A stretch of 64,000 nt of DNA from Actinomycetes bacterium (GCA_947383695.1 OX376642.1:620001-684000), one strand, 5' to 3'. Positions 25,597-35,257 are shown, counted from the first letter of the stretch. The notes: generated by a model not told the origin, from the sequence alone. Numbers and translations are program-made.

Positions 25597-27585
25597 ATGG
25601 CTCAGATCTCGATCACAGTTGATGGCGTTGCCCAACAGGTAGAAGCAGATCAGCGCCCGACCCATTTATTTGCCGAAAACAAAGAGGTTGTCGTTTGTCG
25701 CGTTAATGGGGCTTTGAAAGATTTATGGACCGAGCTTGCCGAAGGCGATGTTATTGAATCAGTACTCATCTCTTCTCCAGATGGTTTAGCGGTATTGCGC
25801 CACTCAACCGCACATGTCATGGCCCAAGCTGTTCAAGAGGTTTATGCCAATACACGCCTTGGAATTGGTCCGCCGATCAAAGATGGCTTTTACTACGATT
25901 TCGATCCACAAAACACATTTAATCCTGATGACTTAGTCAAGATTGAAAGTGCGATGAGAAAGATCATCAAAGAAGGTCAACGGTTTCGTCGTCGTGTAAC
26001 AACCGAAGCTGAAGCGCTAAAAGAGTTGGCGCATGAACCGTATAAGTGTGAATTGATTGGTATCAAGGGTCCGGCAGGCGAAGAGGCTTCCGTTGAAGTA
26101 GGCGGTTCAGAGCTAACTATCTATGACAATTTGGGACGAGATGGAAATCCGGTATGGAGCGATCTATGCCGCGGTCCACATTTACCGTCGACCAAGTTAA
26201 TTCCCGCCTTCAAATTAATGCGTACCGCTGCTGCGTACTGGCGTGGTTCTGAAAAGAACCCGATGCTCCAAAGAATTTATGGAACTGCATGGCCCTCTCA
26301 AGATCAACTCAACGCCTACCTTGAACTCCTTGCTGAAGCGGAAAAGCGTGATCATCGTCGTTTAGGTACAGAGTTAGATCTCTTCTCATTTCCCGAAGAG
26401 ATCGGCTCTGGTTTAGCGGTTTTTCATCCGAAGGGCGGAATTGTTCGTCGTGCGATGGAGGATTACTCACGTATTCGACATGAAGAAGAGAACTACGAAT
26501 TTGTTTATTCGCCGCACTTAACCAAGGCCGCACTCTTTGAAACCTCCGGTCACTTGCAGTGGTACGCCGATGGCATGTACCCGCCAATGATTTTGGATGA
26601 GGAGCTCAATGCTGATGGAACTGTAAAGAAAGCAGGCCAGCAGTACTACATGAAGCCGATGAACTGCCCATTCCACAACTTGATTTACAAATCCCGTGGA
26701 CGTTCATATCGCGAACTACCTCTTAGACTCTTTGAGTTTGGAACGGTTTATCGTTACGAGAAATCAGGCGTTCTTCACGGAATCACACGAGCTCGTGGCT
26801 TTACACAGGATGATGCACATATTTATTGCACCAAAGAGCAGATGGTGGGGGAGCTAGATTCATTGCTCACCTTCGTTCTTAATTTGTTGCGCGATTATGG
26901 ATTAAATGATTTCTACCTTGAACTTTCTACTAAGAACGAGGAGAAGTTTGTTGGTGATGATGCTGATTGGGCTGAAGCAACAGAAGCGTTAAGAAAAGCT
27001 GCTACTGCACAAAATCTCGAACTTGTTTTGGATGAAGGTGGCGCGGCATTTTATGGACCGAAGATTTCTGTGCAGGCAAAGGATGCGATTGGTCGAACAT
27101 GGCAGATGTCAACGATTCAAGTAGATTTCCAACTTCCGCAACGCTTTGAACTTGAATACTCTGCAACAGATGGAACCCGTCAACGACCTGTCATGATTCA
27201 CAGAGCATTGTTCGGATCTATTGAACGATTCTTCGGGGTATTGACTGAGCATTACAGTGGAGCATTCCCTCCCTGGTTAGCTCCAGTGCAAGCAATTGGT
27301 ATTCCAGTTGCCGATACTTTTGCTGATTATTTGGGTGAGGTCATGATTGCGATGCGCAAGGCTGGAATTCGTGCCGAGCTAGATGCGTCAGATGATCGCA
27401 TGCAGAAGAAGGTGCGAAATGCACAGATGCAGAAGATCCCATTCATGGTCATCGCAGGTGAGGAAGATCAAAAGGCTGGAGCGGTTTCCTTCCGTTATCG
27501 CAACGGTGAACAGAAAAATGGAATTCCAATTGCAGATGCGATCGCTGAGATTAAAAAGGTTGTCGCCGAACGTACTCAGGTTTAA
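25597..27585 (+). CDS. thrS: Threonyl-tRNA synthetase
   Basis: 662-aa class II synthetase of full length. Order: N-terminal TGS domain (1-65), editing domain with [11 protein letters not shown] and DLCRGPH, catalytic core with [24 protein letters not shown] (motif 2) and [13 protein letters not shown] (motif 3), and the anticodon-binding domain (about 560-662). The gene is followed after 3 bp by the HIT gene, as in Mycobacterium. Confidence 0.97.
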   Translation: MAQISITVDGVAQQVEADQRPTHLFAENKEVVVCRVNGALKDLWTELAEGDVIESVLISSPDGLAVLRHSTAHVMAQAVQEVYANTRLGIGPPIKDGFYYDFDPQNTFNPDDLVKIESAMRKIIKEGQRFRRRVTTEAEALKELAHEPYKCELIGIKGPAGEEASVEVGGSELTIYDNLGRDGNPVWSDLCRGPHLPSTKLIPAFKLMRTAAAYWRGSEKNPMLQRIYGTAWPSQDQLNAYLELLAEAEKRDHRRLGTELDLFSFPEEIGSGLAVFHPKGGIVRRAMEDYSRIRHEEENYEFVYSPHLTKAALFETSGHLQWYADGMYPPMILDEELNADGTVKKAGQQYYMKPMNCPFHNLIYKSRGRSYRELPLRLFEFGTVYRYEKSGVLHGITRARGFTQDDAHIYCTKEQMVGELDSLLTFVLNLLRDYGLNDFYLELSTKNEEKFVGDDADWAEATEALRKAATAQNLELVLDEGGAAFYGPKISVQAKDAIGRTWQMSTIQVDFQLPQRFELEYSATDGTRQRPVMIHRALFGSIERFFGVLTEHYSGAFPPWLAPVQAIGIPVADTFADYLGEVMIAMRKAGIRAELDASDDRMQKKVRNAQMQKIPFMVIAGEEDQKAGAVSFRYRNGEQKNGIPIADAIAEIKKVVAERTQV

Positions 27586-27588
27586 TCC

Positions 27589-28116
27589 GTGAGCCACGAA
27601 ATCAATGGTGCAGGGATGCCCGATGGATGGCAACGCTTATGGGCACCACATCGTCTTGAGTATCTACGTGGTGAAAACAGACCATTAGAAGGCAATGATG
27701 TCTCTTGCCCGTTCTGCGAGATCCCTGCGATGGATGATCAAGAGGGTTTGATTGTTCATCGAGGAACAGCGGCTTATGTAGTGATGAACCTGTACCCATA
27801 CAACCCGGGACATCTCCTGGTGTGCGCCTTTAGACATGTTGCTGATTTAACTGATCTAACTGATGAAGAACGGAATGAAATTTCTGCACTCACCTCACAT
27901 GCGATGAAAACGATTCGCAAGGTTTCATCACCTGAAGGTTTTAACTTGGGGATGAATCAAGGAGCAATATCAGGTGCTGGAGTAGCTGCACACATTCACC
28001 AACATGTTGTTCCTCGTTGGAGTGGAGATGCAAACTTTATGCCGATCATTGGAAAGACAAAGGTGTTACCGCAACTGCTTCATTTGACTCGAGATGAGAT
28101 CGCAGCAGCTTGGTAG
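27589..28116 (+). CDS. HIT-family nucleotide hydrolase/phosphorylase
   Basis: 175-aa histidine-triad protein. A CPFC pair (Cys40/Cys43) near the N-terminus is followed by the nucleotide pocket VVMNLYPYNPGHLLV and the active-site triad HIHQHVVPRW. The homologue between thrS and pgsA in Mycobacterium (Rv2613c) is an Ap4A phosphorylase; the same activity is inferred. Start is GTG 27589, 3 bp after thrS. Its stop abuts the stop of the convergent EF-G-like gene. Confidence 0.88.
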   Translation: MSHEINGAGMPDGWQRLWAPHRLEYLRGENRPLEGNDVSCPFCEIPAMDDQEGLIVHRGTAAYVVMNLYPYNPGHLLVCAFRHVADLTDLTDEERNEISALTSHAMKTIRKVSSPEGFNLGMNQGAISGAGVAAHIHQHVVPRWSGDANFMPIIGKTKVLPQLLHLTRDEIAAAW

Positions 28117-28698
28117 TTAATTAAGTTCTTCTATGTACCGCTTCACGATATCTACACCGATTCCTTTTTCAATCCACAGTGGAATCGCTGGAAAAAGCAA
28201 TCCGGCAGGAAAAGCTTGCTCCCCAGAGCTTTGAAGCAACTCCAAGTACTCATCTCTAAACTCTTGAACCAGAGTTTGATGCTCGGGATCACTCATTCGG
28301 GTTGTCGGTGGCGTAGTTGAATAATCGATGATGGATAAATCCGCTAAGGAAATAAGTGCAACAGGTAGACCGTGTTCATCATGCAAAACCAAAAATGGGG
28401 TAGCCATCGGAGAGAAAACTCGATTTGCGATCATCACTGCATCATCAAAATCAGCTTCTTGTTTTTCCAAATGTGTGACCACAACCAGACGTGGAATTTG
28501 AAACTCATCGAGTTCGGTCCATAAATCAATAGTCTCTTGATCCACACCAGCAGATGGATTTATGGCAAATATCGCCAAATCACTATCGCTGTGAACTTCT
28601 TGGGTAAAGACACCGTTAAAGGTTTTCGCCACTAGTTCAGGCTCAGCGCTGGCATGGCCGTAGACATGAATCATGCCCTTGGTGATTTGTGTTTGCAC
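28117..28698 (-). CDS. Degenerate EF-G-like GTPase-domain protein
   Basis: 193-aa protein that reads as a shrunken EF-G G domain. LAIFAINPSAGVDQETIDLW, then IPRLVVVTHLEKQEADFDD corresponds to the region around G4, and LLFPAIPLWIEKGIGVDIV to the end of the G domain. The P-loop is absent (its place reads YGHASAEPELVA), the DTPGH G3 motif is missing, and NKxD is THLE, so GTP binding is unlikely. Domains II-V of EF-G are absent. GTG start 28698 is fixed by TAGGCT 6 nt upstream. Function unknown; it interrupts the usual HIT-pgsA adjacency on the opposite strand. Confidence 0.7.
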   Translation of the reverse strand: MQTQITKGMIHVYGHASAEPELVAKTFNGVFTQEVHSDSDLAIFAINPSAGVDQETIDLWTELDEFQIPRLVVVTHLEKQEADFDDAVMIANRVFSPMATPFLVLHDEHGLPVALISLADLSIIDYSTTPPTTRMSDPEHQTLVQEFRDEYLELLQSSGEQAFPAGLLFPAIPLWIEKGIGVDIVKRYIEELN

Positions 28699-28704
28699 TG
28701 GGTC

Positions 28705-28710
28705 AGCCTA
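28705..28710 (-). promoter_or_regulatory. -10 element for the EF-G-like gene, leaderless on GTG
   Basis: TAGGCT on the minus strand, 6 nt before GTG 28698. It shares 2 bp with the plus-strand -10 of pgsA. Confidence 0.5.
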
Positions 28711-28714
28711 CGAT
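28709..28714 (+). promoter_or_regulatory. -10 element for pgsA, probably leaderless
   Basis: TACGAT, 8 nt before the ATG at 28723. It overlaps the opposite-strand TAGGCT by the two bases at 28709-28710. Confidence 0.45.
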
Positions 28715-28722
28715 GGTCCTTG

Positions 28723-29316
28723 ATGTTAAGCGCACGTTTGAAGCCAGCGGTCACTCGGGTAATTACCCCCGTGGCAGCTTTTGCACTGCGTCGAGGGATC
28801 ACACCGAACGCGGTTACTTGGGTTGGGGCGATAGGCGTTGTCATCTGCGCGCTGTACTTCTATCCACGTGGAGATTTTTTCATCGGAACCTTAGCGATCT
28901 GCATCTTGGCCTTAAGTGATCTCTTTGACGGAACTATGGCGAGATTATCGAGCGCAGGTTCTAGCAAGTGGGGTGGCTTTTTAGATTCGACTATTGATCG
29001 GATCACCGACTCATCGATCTTGCTGGGTGTTTCAATTTATTTAATAAATCGAGATGATCTATTGGCGTATGTAGTTTTGGCGACACTAGTGACAGGGTTA
29101 TTAGTTCCATACATTCGCGCTAAAGCAGAAAGCTTTGGAATCCCTTGTTCTGGAGGAATCGCAGAACGAACTGAACGTCTCATTATCTCCCTAGCCGCAA
29201 TTGGTTTTGATGGTTTGGGCATTCCATATGTTTTGGCAGCTGGAATGTGGGTTCTCGCGATATTAGGTTCATTCACCGTTATTCAAAGAATGTTAATTGT
29301 AAAGCGAGCGATCTAG
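28723..29316 (+). CDS. pgsA: CDP-alcohol phosphatidyltransferase, probably phosphatidylinositol phosphate synthase
   Basis: 197-aa membrane enzyme. The CDP-alcohol phosphotransferase motif is present: SDLFDGTMAR, then GGFLDSTID, with all conserved Asp residues. Its place before the PatA-like acyltransferase and PimA corresponds to Mycobacterium PgsA1, which condenses CDP-diacylglycerol with inositol-phosphate; this is inferred by synteny. The start at 28723 (MLSARLKPAV) is preferred to 28654, which would run through the divergent gene's promoter. Its stop lies 1 bp before the acyltransferase start. Confidence 0.87.
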   Translation: MLSARLKPAVTRVITPVAAFALRRGITPNAVTWVGAIGVVICALYFYPRGDFFIGTLAICILALSDLFDGTMARLSSAGSSKWGGFLDSTIDRITDSSILLGVSIYLINRDDLLAYVVLATLVTGLLVPYIRAKAESFGIPCSGGIAERTERLIISLAAIGFDGLGIPYVLAAGMWVLAILGSFTVIQRMLIVKRAI

Positions 29317-29317
29317 A

Positions 29318-30202
29318 GTGAAAGAGAATATCTCGGCCTATGTGTACTTTGCTGGCTGGCGAATAGTTAGATGGCTACCAGAGAAAACCGCTTACAACTT
29401 GGCCTATCGCATCGCTGATTTCTTAGCAAAGCGAAATGGAAAAAGCGTTCAGCGATTGCGTTCCAATCTTGAACGTACTCAACCATCGATTACTAAACTC
29501 AATTTAGATTTGCTTGTCATCGAGGCAATGCGGTCGTATATGCGTTATTGGGTTGACACATTTAGATTTCCTGATTGGTCTTCCGATCGTGTATCCGAGA
29601 CGGTATCGGTTACTAATGAGCACCTATTACTTGATGCGGTTGCAGCAAAGACCGGCGTCATAGTTGCCCTTCCTCATGCGGGTAACTGGGATCACGCAGG
29701 TGCATACTTTTGCGCAAAAGGAATTCCGTTAGTCACCGTTGCAGAACGATTAAAGCCAGAGAAACTATTTTTAAAGTTTCTTGCTTACCGACAGTCAATG
29801 GGCATGGAGGTCCTGCCGCTCGATGGTCGCGTTCTAGGCACATTGGCACAACGATTGAGGCAAGGCGCACTAGTTGCACTTGTTGCAGACCGAGATCTAT
29901 CTCGTTCGGGAATAGATGTTGAGTTCTTCAATGGCACCGCTCGAATGCCAGCAGGACCTGCACTTTTGGCGCTTAAAACGCAAGCACCACTTATTACAGC
30001 TTTTGTTTCCTATACTGAAAATGGCATTCACATCGATTTCAAGAACGTTGTATTACCTAGCGCAGGGGAAGAAAGCGCAAAGGTACGAGAGATTGTTCAG
30101 ATGACCGCAAAACACTTTGAGGATGGAATATCCCAAACTCCTCAAGATTGGCACATGTTGCAAAGAATCTGGGTTGATGGCGACTTCAAGGAGCGCGGGT
30201 AA
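29318..30202 (+). CDS. Phosphatidylinositol mannoside acyltransferase (PatA-like, HtrB/LpxL family)
   Basis: 294-aa membrane-associated acyltransferase. The catalytic HX4D motif is PHAGNWD (His120, Asp125), and VALVADRDLSRSG is the typical second block. In Mycobacterium the equivalent gene between pgsA1 and pimA (Rv2611c, PatA) acylates the mannose of PIM1; the same role is inferred here. GTG start 1 bp after pgsA; its stop overlaps pimA. Confidence 0.87.
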   Translation: MKENISAYVYFAGWRIVRWLPEKTAYNLAYRIADFLAKRNGKSVQRLRSNLERTQPSITKLNLDLLVIEAMRSYMRYWVDTFRFPDWSSDRVSETVSVTNEHLLLDAVAAKTGVIVALPHAGNWDHAGAYFCAKGIPLVTVAERLKPEKLFLKFLAYRQSMGMEVLPLDGRVLGTLAQRLRQGALVALVADRDLSRSGIDVEFFNGTARMPAGPALLALKTQAPLITAFVSYTENGIHIDFKNVVLPSAGEESAKVREIVQMTAKHFEDGISQTPQDWHMLQRIWVDGDFKERG

Positions 30203-31383
30203 TGCTTACTCGTTCTTTAAAGATTGGAATTGTCTGTCCCTACAGTTGGGATACACCTGGAGGAGTACAAAACCATATTCGCGACCTTGCGGAGTTTTTA
30301 ATAGCTGCAGGTCACGAGGTTTCAGTCCTTGCTCCTGCCATTGATGAATCTAAGTTACCTGACTATGTAGTTAACGCTGGCAAACCTATTTCAATTCCGT
30401 ACAACGGCGCAGTTGCACGTGTTCTCTTCGGACCGGTGGCATTTGCACGAGTACGTCAGTGGATATCACAAGGAGATTTTGATCTTCTTCATCTTCATGA
30501 ACCAGCCATTCCTTCGATATCACTCTTGGCATGTTGGGCCGCTGATGGACCAATGGTTGGAACCTTTCACGCCGCTGCAAAACGTCAGAAAATCATCTTC
30601 GCAATTGGGCCAATTCTTGAACCCGCGATCGAGAAATTGTCAGCTCGAATAGCTGTTTCAGAAGCTGCGCGGTTGACTCTCACTGATCATTTAGATACCG
30701 ACGCCATAATTATTCCTAATGGAATTTATGCAGATCGCTATGCGCACGGACATTCTCAAGAAAAATGGACCGGAAACACCATTGGATTTATTGGACGATT
30801 TGAAGAGCCGAGAAAAGGTCTAAGTATTCTGGTTGATGCATTACCGATAATCTCTCGCTTTGCACCAGATGTAAAGGTTTTTGTTGCAGGTCCTGGAGAG
30901 CCTGATGAAGTAATTAAGAGTATTGATCCTCAATTACGACCACGCTTTGAATTCTTAGGAAAAATCAGCGAAGAGGAAAAAGCAAATTTTATGTCCTCGA
31001 TTGCGCTTTATGTTGCACCCAACACAGGTGGTGAATCTTTCGGAATAATTCTTGCAGAAGCTTTAGCAGGTGGAGCCTGTGTGGTGGCCAGTGATATTCC
31101 GGCCTTTGATGATTTGTTGGGTCATGGCGAATTTGGTGCTCTCTTCGAGTCTGAAAGTCCGACTGAATTAGCAAAAGTAGTGATCGATCTATTGCGGGAT
31201 GCTGAAAAGAGAAAGCAACTTTCTCTTCGCGGGAAAATGCATGCCCAAGCATTTGATTGGAAAGTTGTCGCTCAACAGATTTATTCAGTGTACGAGATGT
31301 CGATTGTCGGAAGCGAAAAGGTTCGATTAGCTTCAGATACTCGCCCTTGGAACCGTTTCCTCAACAAGGAGGAAAAATCATGA
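30202..31383 (+). CDS. pimA: Phosphatidyl-myo-inositol mannosyltransferase (GT4)
   Basis: 393-aa GT-B glycosyltransferase that adds the first mannose to phosphatidylinositol. N-terminal CPYSWDTPGGVQNHI is the PimA signature; the nucleotide-sugar site has GRFEEPRKGL and ESFGIILAEAL. Membrane-associated on the cytoplasmic side. With pgsA and the acyltransferase it shows that this organism makes inositol-mannoside lipids. Confidence 0.93.
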   Translation: MLTRSLKIGIVCPYSWDTPGGVQNHIRDLAEFLIAAGHEVSVLAPAIDESKLPDYVVNAGKPISIPYNGAVARVLFGPVAFARVRQWISQGDFDLLHLHEPAIPSISLLACWAADGPMVGTFHAAAKRQKIIFAIGPILEPAIEKLSARIAVSEAARLTLTDHLDTDAIIIPNGIYADRYAHGHSQEKWTGNTIGFIGRFEEPRKGLSILVDALPIISRFAPDVKVFVAGPGEPDEVIKSIDPQLRPRFEFLGKISEEEKANFMSSIALYVAPNTGGESFGIILAEALAGGACVVASDIPAFDDLLGHGEFGALFESESPTELAKVVIDLLRDAEKRKQLSLRGKMHAQAFDWKVVAQQIYSVYEMSIVGSEKVRLASDTRPWNRFLNKEEKS

Positions 31384-31883
31384 CACGTTGGTTAGTAGCG
31401 ATTGTGTTGGTTTTGATAATCGGTTGGTACCTGTCATTTACTGCAACTCGACTCGATCGCCTGCATCACCGGGTCGAAACAAGTTGGGCAAACTTAGATG
31501 TATTGCTACAGAAGAGAGCAGCGGTAGCTTTAGAGATTGCACACAGCGATATCGCAGACCCAGCAAGTTCAGTACTTCTTACCGCCGCGGCATATCAAGC
31601 CCGCGATGCAGATATTCAAAACCGTTCCCAGGCTGAAAGTGGTTTATCGGGAGCCCTTGGTTTATTGCTCGAAGACTCTGAACATCTCGAAACTGCGGCC
31701 GATAGCGCTCTGTTAACCGAACTCTCAGGTCTTACCGACAAGGTGCGAGTTGCTATCGCGATTCATACCGATGCGGTTGCACGCACTCAAATGGTGAGAC
31801 GTAAGTTCATAGTTCGACTTTTCCGTTTAGCCGGTACCGCTCCGCTGCCGATCACATACGAGTTTGAAGCTGATGTTCTTTAA
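31380..31883 (+). CDS. LemA-like membrane protein of the pimA operon
   Basis: 167-aa protein with one N-terminal membrane helix (about residues 3-22) and an extracytoplasmic helical domain (RLHHRVETSWANLDVLLQKR, LemA-like). Actinobacteria carry a related protein after pimA (Rv2609c in Mycobacterium), which also has a Nudix domain; that domain is lacking here. Function unknown. Start at 31380 is supported by AAGGAGG and an ATGA overlap with pimA; the longer in-frame start at 31257 lies inside pimA. Confidence 0.72.
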   Translation: MTRWLVAIVLVLIIGWYLSFTATRLDRLHHRVETSWANLDVLLQKRAAVALEIAHSDIADPASSVLLTAAAYQARDADIQNRSQAESGLSGALGLLLEDSEHLETAADSALLTELSGLTDKVRVAIAIHTDAVARTQMVRRKFIVRLFRLAGTAPLPITYEFEADVL

Positions 31884-32868
31884 AAGGGTTCTTTTCCTAG
31901 GCGTTGCTTCCACCTTGTTGTTAACTAGTTGTGCAGCGATCACAAAGATACTTCCTGAAAGAAAATCTGTGAGCGTTTTAAGTGGCCGCGAAGGTGTTGA
32001 CGGTCAAATATTGGTGGTAAAAATCGATGATACAAATATGGCCCATCCTCAAATTGGGTTAGAGGATGCTGATGTTGTGTACATCGAACAAGTCGAAGGT
32101 GGGTTAACTCGACTTGCTGCGGTGTTTGCGTCAAAAATTCCCGTCCGAGTCGGCCCAGTTCGAAGTGCAAGAATTTCAGATATCGATATTTTGAGTCAGT
32201 ATGGACGTGTTGCATTTGCCTACAGTGGCGCTCAACGAAAACTTCTTCCTGTTATCGCCGCAGCAAACCTTCAAGATCTTGGCGCGCAACATGAAAGCTC
32301 TAAGATTTTTACAACTGATCCGAACAGAGTCGCACCGTATGCGATGGTGCTAAGAGCTGATTTGCTCATGCAAAAGATCGTTGATGAAAGTCTTCAGGTT
32401 GATTCGGCAAAGAGCGTTGGCTTTGTTTTCGGCGATAATCCCAAAGGCGGCATCCCTACACAAAAAGTAGTTATTAACTGGCCGGCCGCGACATATTCAG
32501 CAGAGTGGTCTGAGAAAGAATCCCGTTGGTTGCTTTCGCATAATGGAAAATTGAATGTGGCCGATAGTGGCGTTGTATTAGGAGCCACAACGCTTGTTAT
32601 ACAAATGGTAAAAATCTCTCCATCAGAATACGGAGATAAGTTTGGGGGAGTCACTCCGTTATCTGAAACTATCGGTACAGGTAAGGCGTATGTTCTTCGC
32701 AACGGTGAACTCTTCACAACCACCTGGAGTAGAGCTTTTGCAGATTCAGGTACAACTTTTACCTTGCCAGATGGCTCCTCAATGAACTTTGCGCCAGGCC
32801 ACCTTTGGGTCGCTCTGACCGACCGTGAGCCTGAATTCACGTCGCGCATAGTCGATAAGACGAAGTAG
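31873..32868 (+). CDS. DUF3048 lipoprotein (YerB-like)
   Basis: 331-aa exported protein with a lipobox ending LLLTSC (Cys20). Conserved DUF3048 segments are VKIDDTNMAHPQIGLEDAD, VYIEQVEGGLTRLAAVF and VGPVRSARISDIDIL. Family function is unknown; it is attached to the outer face of the membrane. The ATG at 31873 overlaps the preceding gene; a TTG at 31864 is an alternative start. Confidence 0.83.
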   Translation: MFFKRVLFLGVASTLLLTSCAAITKILPERKSVSVLSGREGVDGQILVVKIDDTNMAHPQIGLEDADVVYIEQVEGGLTRLAAVFASKIPVRVGPVRSARISDIDILSQYGRVAFAYSGAQRKLLPVIAAANLQDLGAQHESSKIFTTDPNRVAPYAMVLRADLLMQKIVDESLQVDSAKSVGFVFGDNPKGGIPTQKVVINWPAATYSAEWSEKESRWLLSHNGKLNVADSGVVLGATTLVIQMVKISPSEYGDKFGGVTPLSETIGTGKAYVLRNGELFTTTWSRAFADSGTTFTLPDGSSMNFAPGHLWVALTDREPEFTSRIVDKTK

Positions 32869-32871
32869 GAT
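32866..32871 (+). promoter_or_regulatory. -10 element upstream of pdxS
   Basis: TAGGAT overlapping the DUF3048 stop codon, about 38 nt before the pdxS ATG. The leader contains a GCGGAG Shine-Dalgarno. Confidence 0.4.
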
Positions 32872-32908
32872 TGGGCTCTATCTTTCGATTGAAGCGGAGT
32901 AATAAATC

Positions 32909-33796
32909 ATGGCTGAAGTAACTGGCACCGGTCGCGTTAAGCGCGGAATGGCGGAGATGCTCAAGGGTGGCGTCATCATGGATGTCGTCAACGCTGAACA
33001 AGCCAAGATTGCCGAAGATGCTGGAGCGGTAGCTGTTATGGCGCTTGAGCGCGTACCTGCTGATATTCGTGCGCAAGGTGGCGTCGCTCGCATGTCTGAT
33101 CCTGACATGATCCAAAAGATTCAAGCTGCGGTTTCAATTCCAGTTATGGCGAAAGCGCGTATCGGTCACTTTGTCGAGGCCCGCGTTTTGGAATCACTCG
33201 GTGTTGATTACATCGACGAGTCTGAGGTTTTGACACCTGCAGATTATGAAAACCATATCGATAAGTTTGATTTCACAGTTCCATTTGTTTGTGGCGCAAC
33301 CAATCTTGGAGAAGCACTTCGTCGCATCAATGAAGGTGCAGCAATGATTCGCTCAAAGGGCGAAGCAGGAACCGGTGATGTTTCAAATGCGATGCAACAC
33401 ATGCGCAAAATTGGTGGAGAAATTCGTCGTCTATCTTCACTACGTGAAGATGAGCTGTACGTAGCCGCTAAGGAGCTTCAAGCTCCATATGATTTAGTTA
33501 AAGAGGTTGCACAAACCGGCAAACTTCCAGTTGTGTTGTTTACAGCAGGAGGAATTGCAACACCTGCAGATGCAGCCCTCATGATGAGCATGGGCGCCGA
33601 TGGCGTGTTCATTGGTTCGGGAATCTTTAAATCTGGAAACCCAGCACAACGCGCAGCGGCTTGCGTGAAGGCAACTACATTTTGGGATGATCCAAAGGTT
33701 ATTGCGGATGCATCTCGTGGATTGGGTGAAGCGATGGTTGGTATTAACGTTGCCGATCTTCCAGCTCCACACCGTCTTGCAGATCGCGGTTGGTAA
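32909..33796 (+). CDS. pdxS: Pyridoxal 5'-phosphate synthase subunit PdxS
   Basis: 295-aa TIM-barrel synthase that builds PLP from ribose 5-phosphate, glyceraldehyde 3-phosphate and ammonia from PdxT. Active-site segments include [47 protein letters not shown] and [12 protein letters not shown]-independent pathway. Forms a pair with pdxT 11 bp downstream. Confidence 0.97.
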   Translation: MAEVTGTGRVKRGMAEMLKGGVIMDVVNAEQAKIAEDAGAVAVMALERVPADIRAQGGVARMSDPDMIQKIQAAVSIPVMAKARIGHFVEARVLESLGVDYIDESEVLTPADYENHIDKFDFTVPFVCGATNLGEALRRINEGAAMIRSKGEAGTGDVSNAMQHMRKIGGEIRRLSSLREDELYVAAKELQAPYDLVKEVAQTGKLPVVLFTAGGIATPADAALMMSMGADGVFIGSGIFKSGNPAQRAAACVKATTFWDDPKVIADASRGLGEAMVGINVADLPAPHRLADRGW

Positions 33797-33807
33797 TCTC
33801 CCTTTAA

Positions 33808-34404
33808 ATGAAGGTTGGCGTCTTAGCTCTGCAAGGTGATGTTCGCGAACACATTAGCGCCTTAATTGCTTGTGGTGTTGAGGCAGTACCTGTTCGTAGA
33901 GAATCAGAGATTCAATCTATAGATGCGTTGGTTCTGCCAGGTGGAGAATCAACAACAATTGCTCAATTATCGGAAGTCTTTGGAATATATGATGTATTGA
34001 AGCAACGAATCGCATCCGGTATGCCGGTTTATGGATCATGCGCCGGAATGATTTTGTTAGCTACTGAAATCCTCGATGCCAAGGTTGGTCAAAAGAGTTT
34101 CGGTGGCTTGGATATTTCAGTTCGACGAAATGCTTTTGGACGTCAAGTCGATTCCTTTGAATCAGATATTGAATTTGCTGATGGTTCACAAGAGTTAATT
34201 CGAGCGGTCTTTATCCGCGCACCGTGGGTTGAAAAGGTGGGCGATGCGGTTCAGGTCTTAGCCTCAATCGACTCCCATCCAGTGGCGGTCCGTTCACACA
34301 CTGCGCTTGCAACATCTTTTCATCCAGAATTAACGGGGGATCACCGCATTCATCGTTACTTTATTGAGCATGTGGCACGTCCTGCGCTTGAGAAGGTAAA
34401 GTAA
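33808..34404 (+). CDS. pdxT: Pyridoxal 5'-phosphate synthase glutaminase subunit PdxT
   Basis: 198-aa class I glutaminase supplying ammonia to Pdx[13 protein letters not shown] at the N-terminus, [12 protein letters not shown], nucleophile Cys78 in YGSCAGM, and the His-Glu pair in SFHPEL. Complete and of normal length. Confidence 0.97.
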   Translation: MKVGVLALQGDVREHISALIACGVEAVPVRRESEIQSIDALVLPGGESTTIAQLSEVFGIYDVLKQRIASGMPVYGSCAGMILLATEILDAKVGQKSFGGLDISVRRNAFGRQVDSFESDIEFADGSQELIRAVFIRAPWVEKVGDAVQVLASIDSHPVAVRSHTALATSFHPELTGDHRIHRYFIEHVARPALEKVK

Positions 34405-34412
34405 TCCTCAAT

Positions 34413-34436
34413 TCAGGTGAACATTAATCAGGTGAG
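34413..34436 (+). repeat. Short direct repeat upstream of yebC
   Basis: TCAGGTGA occurs at 34413-34420 and again at 34429-34436, 16 bp apart, just before the yebC start. A further GGTGA follows and serves as part of the Shine-Dalgarno region. Significance unknown. Confidence 0.35.
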
Positions 34437-34444
34437 GTGAAACC

Positions 34445-35197
34445 ATGTCAGGCCATTCCAAGTGGGCTACGACTAAGCATAAGAAGGCGATTATCGATAG
34501 TCGTCGCGCAAAGGTATTTGCAAAGCAGATTCGCGCAATTGAAGTTGCAGCGCGAAATGGTGGCGCTGATATGGATGGCAACCCAACACTTTTTGATGCG
34601 GTAGCAAAAGCAAAGAAATCCTCAATGCCATCTGACAACATCGAACGTGCAATTAAACGTGGTGCTGGTTTAGAAGCTGGTGCAAAGGATTGGATCACAA
34701 TCATGTACGAGGGCTACGGTCCCAATGGTGTTGCGATCATGATCGAGTGTTTATCGGATAACCGAAATCGATCAGCATCAGAAGTAAAGGTGGCGGTAAC
34801 TCGCAATGGTGGATCTATGGCAGATCTTGGATCTGTGTCATATCTGTTTAATCGAAAAGGTGTAGTCATTGTTAAAAAGGATGGCGCATTGACTGAGGAT
34901 TCAATTTTGGAAGCGGTCCTTGAAGCCGGTGCCGAAGAGGTTAATGATCTCGGCGAGGCTTTCGAGATTGTGAGTGAGCCAGTTGATCTAGTTCCGGTAC
35001 GAACCGCCCTACAGACCGCCGGAATTGATTATGAATCAGCTGACTCATCCTTCCTTCCATCAATGAGTATTCCGTTGGATGCCGATGGAGCCAAGAAGGT
35101 ATTTGAGTTGATCGATGCGATTGAAGAGCTAGATGATGTTCAAAATGTTTACAGTAACTTTGATGTTTCTGATGAAGTTATGGCGAGCCTCGAGTAG
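34445..35197 (+). CDS. yebC: YebC/PmpR-family protein
   Basis: 250-aa protein of the TACO1/YebC family, starting with the diagnostic [21 protein letters not shown]. Family members are reported as transcription regulators and as translation factors easing synthesis of proline-rich stretches. AGGTGA Shine-Dalgarno before the ATG. Located before ruvC as in most bacteria. Confidence 0.95.
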   Translation: MSGHSKWATTKHKKAIIDSRRAKVFAKQIRAIEVAARNGGADMDGNPTLFDAVAKAKKSSMPSDNIERAIKRGAGLEAGAKDWITIMYEGYGPNGVAIMIECLSDNRNRSASEVKVAVTRNGGSMADLGSVSYLFNRKGVVIVKKDGALTEDSILEAVLEAGAEEVNDLGEAFEIVSEPVDLVPVRTALQTAGIDYESADSSFLPSMSIPLDADGAKKVFELIDAIEELDDVQNVYSNFDVSDEVMASLE

Positions 35198-35215
35198 ACC
35201 ATAGTTCAATCACCT

Positions 35216-35221
35216 TAGGCT
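35216..35221 (+). promoter_or_regulatory. -10 element for ruvC-ruvA-ruvB
   Basis: TAGGCT about 36 nt before the ruvC ATG, leaving a leader with GAGGAG as Shine-Dalgarno. Confidence 0.45.
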
Positions 35222-35257
35222 TTAACGTTGTCACATGGAGAAAGCACGAGGAGCGCA

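Noticed and set aside
25560-25597. Possible T-box or other leader before thrS
   Set aside because: Only a few bases separate pabC from thrS and the -10 element lies 6 nt before the ATG, so there is no leader RNA to carry a T-box.
32394-32849. 151-codon antisense frame within the DUF3048 gene
   Set aside because: The sense frame has a lipobox and family motifs; the antisense frame has neither start signals nor a family pattern.
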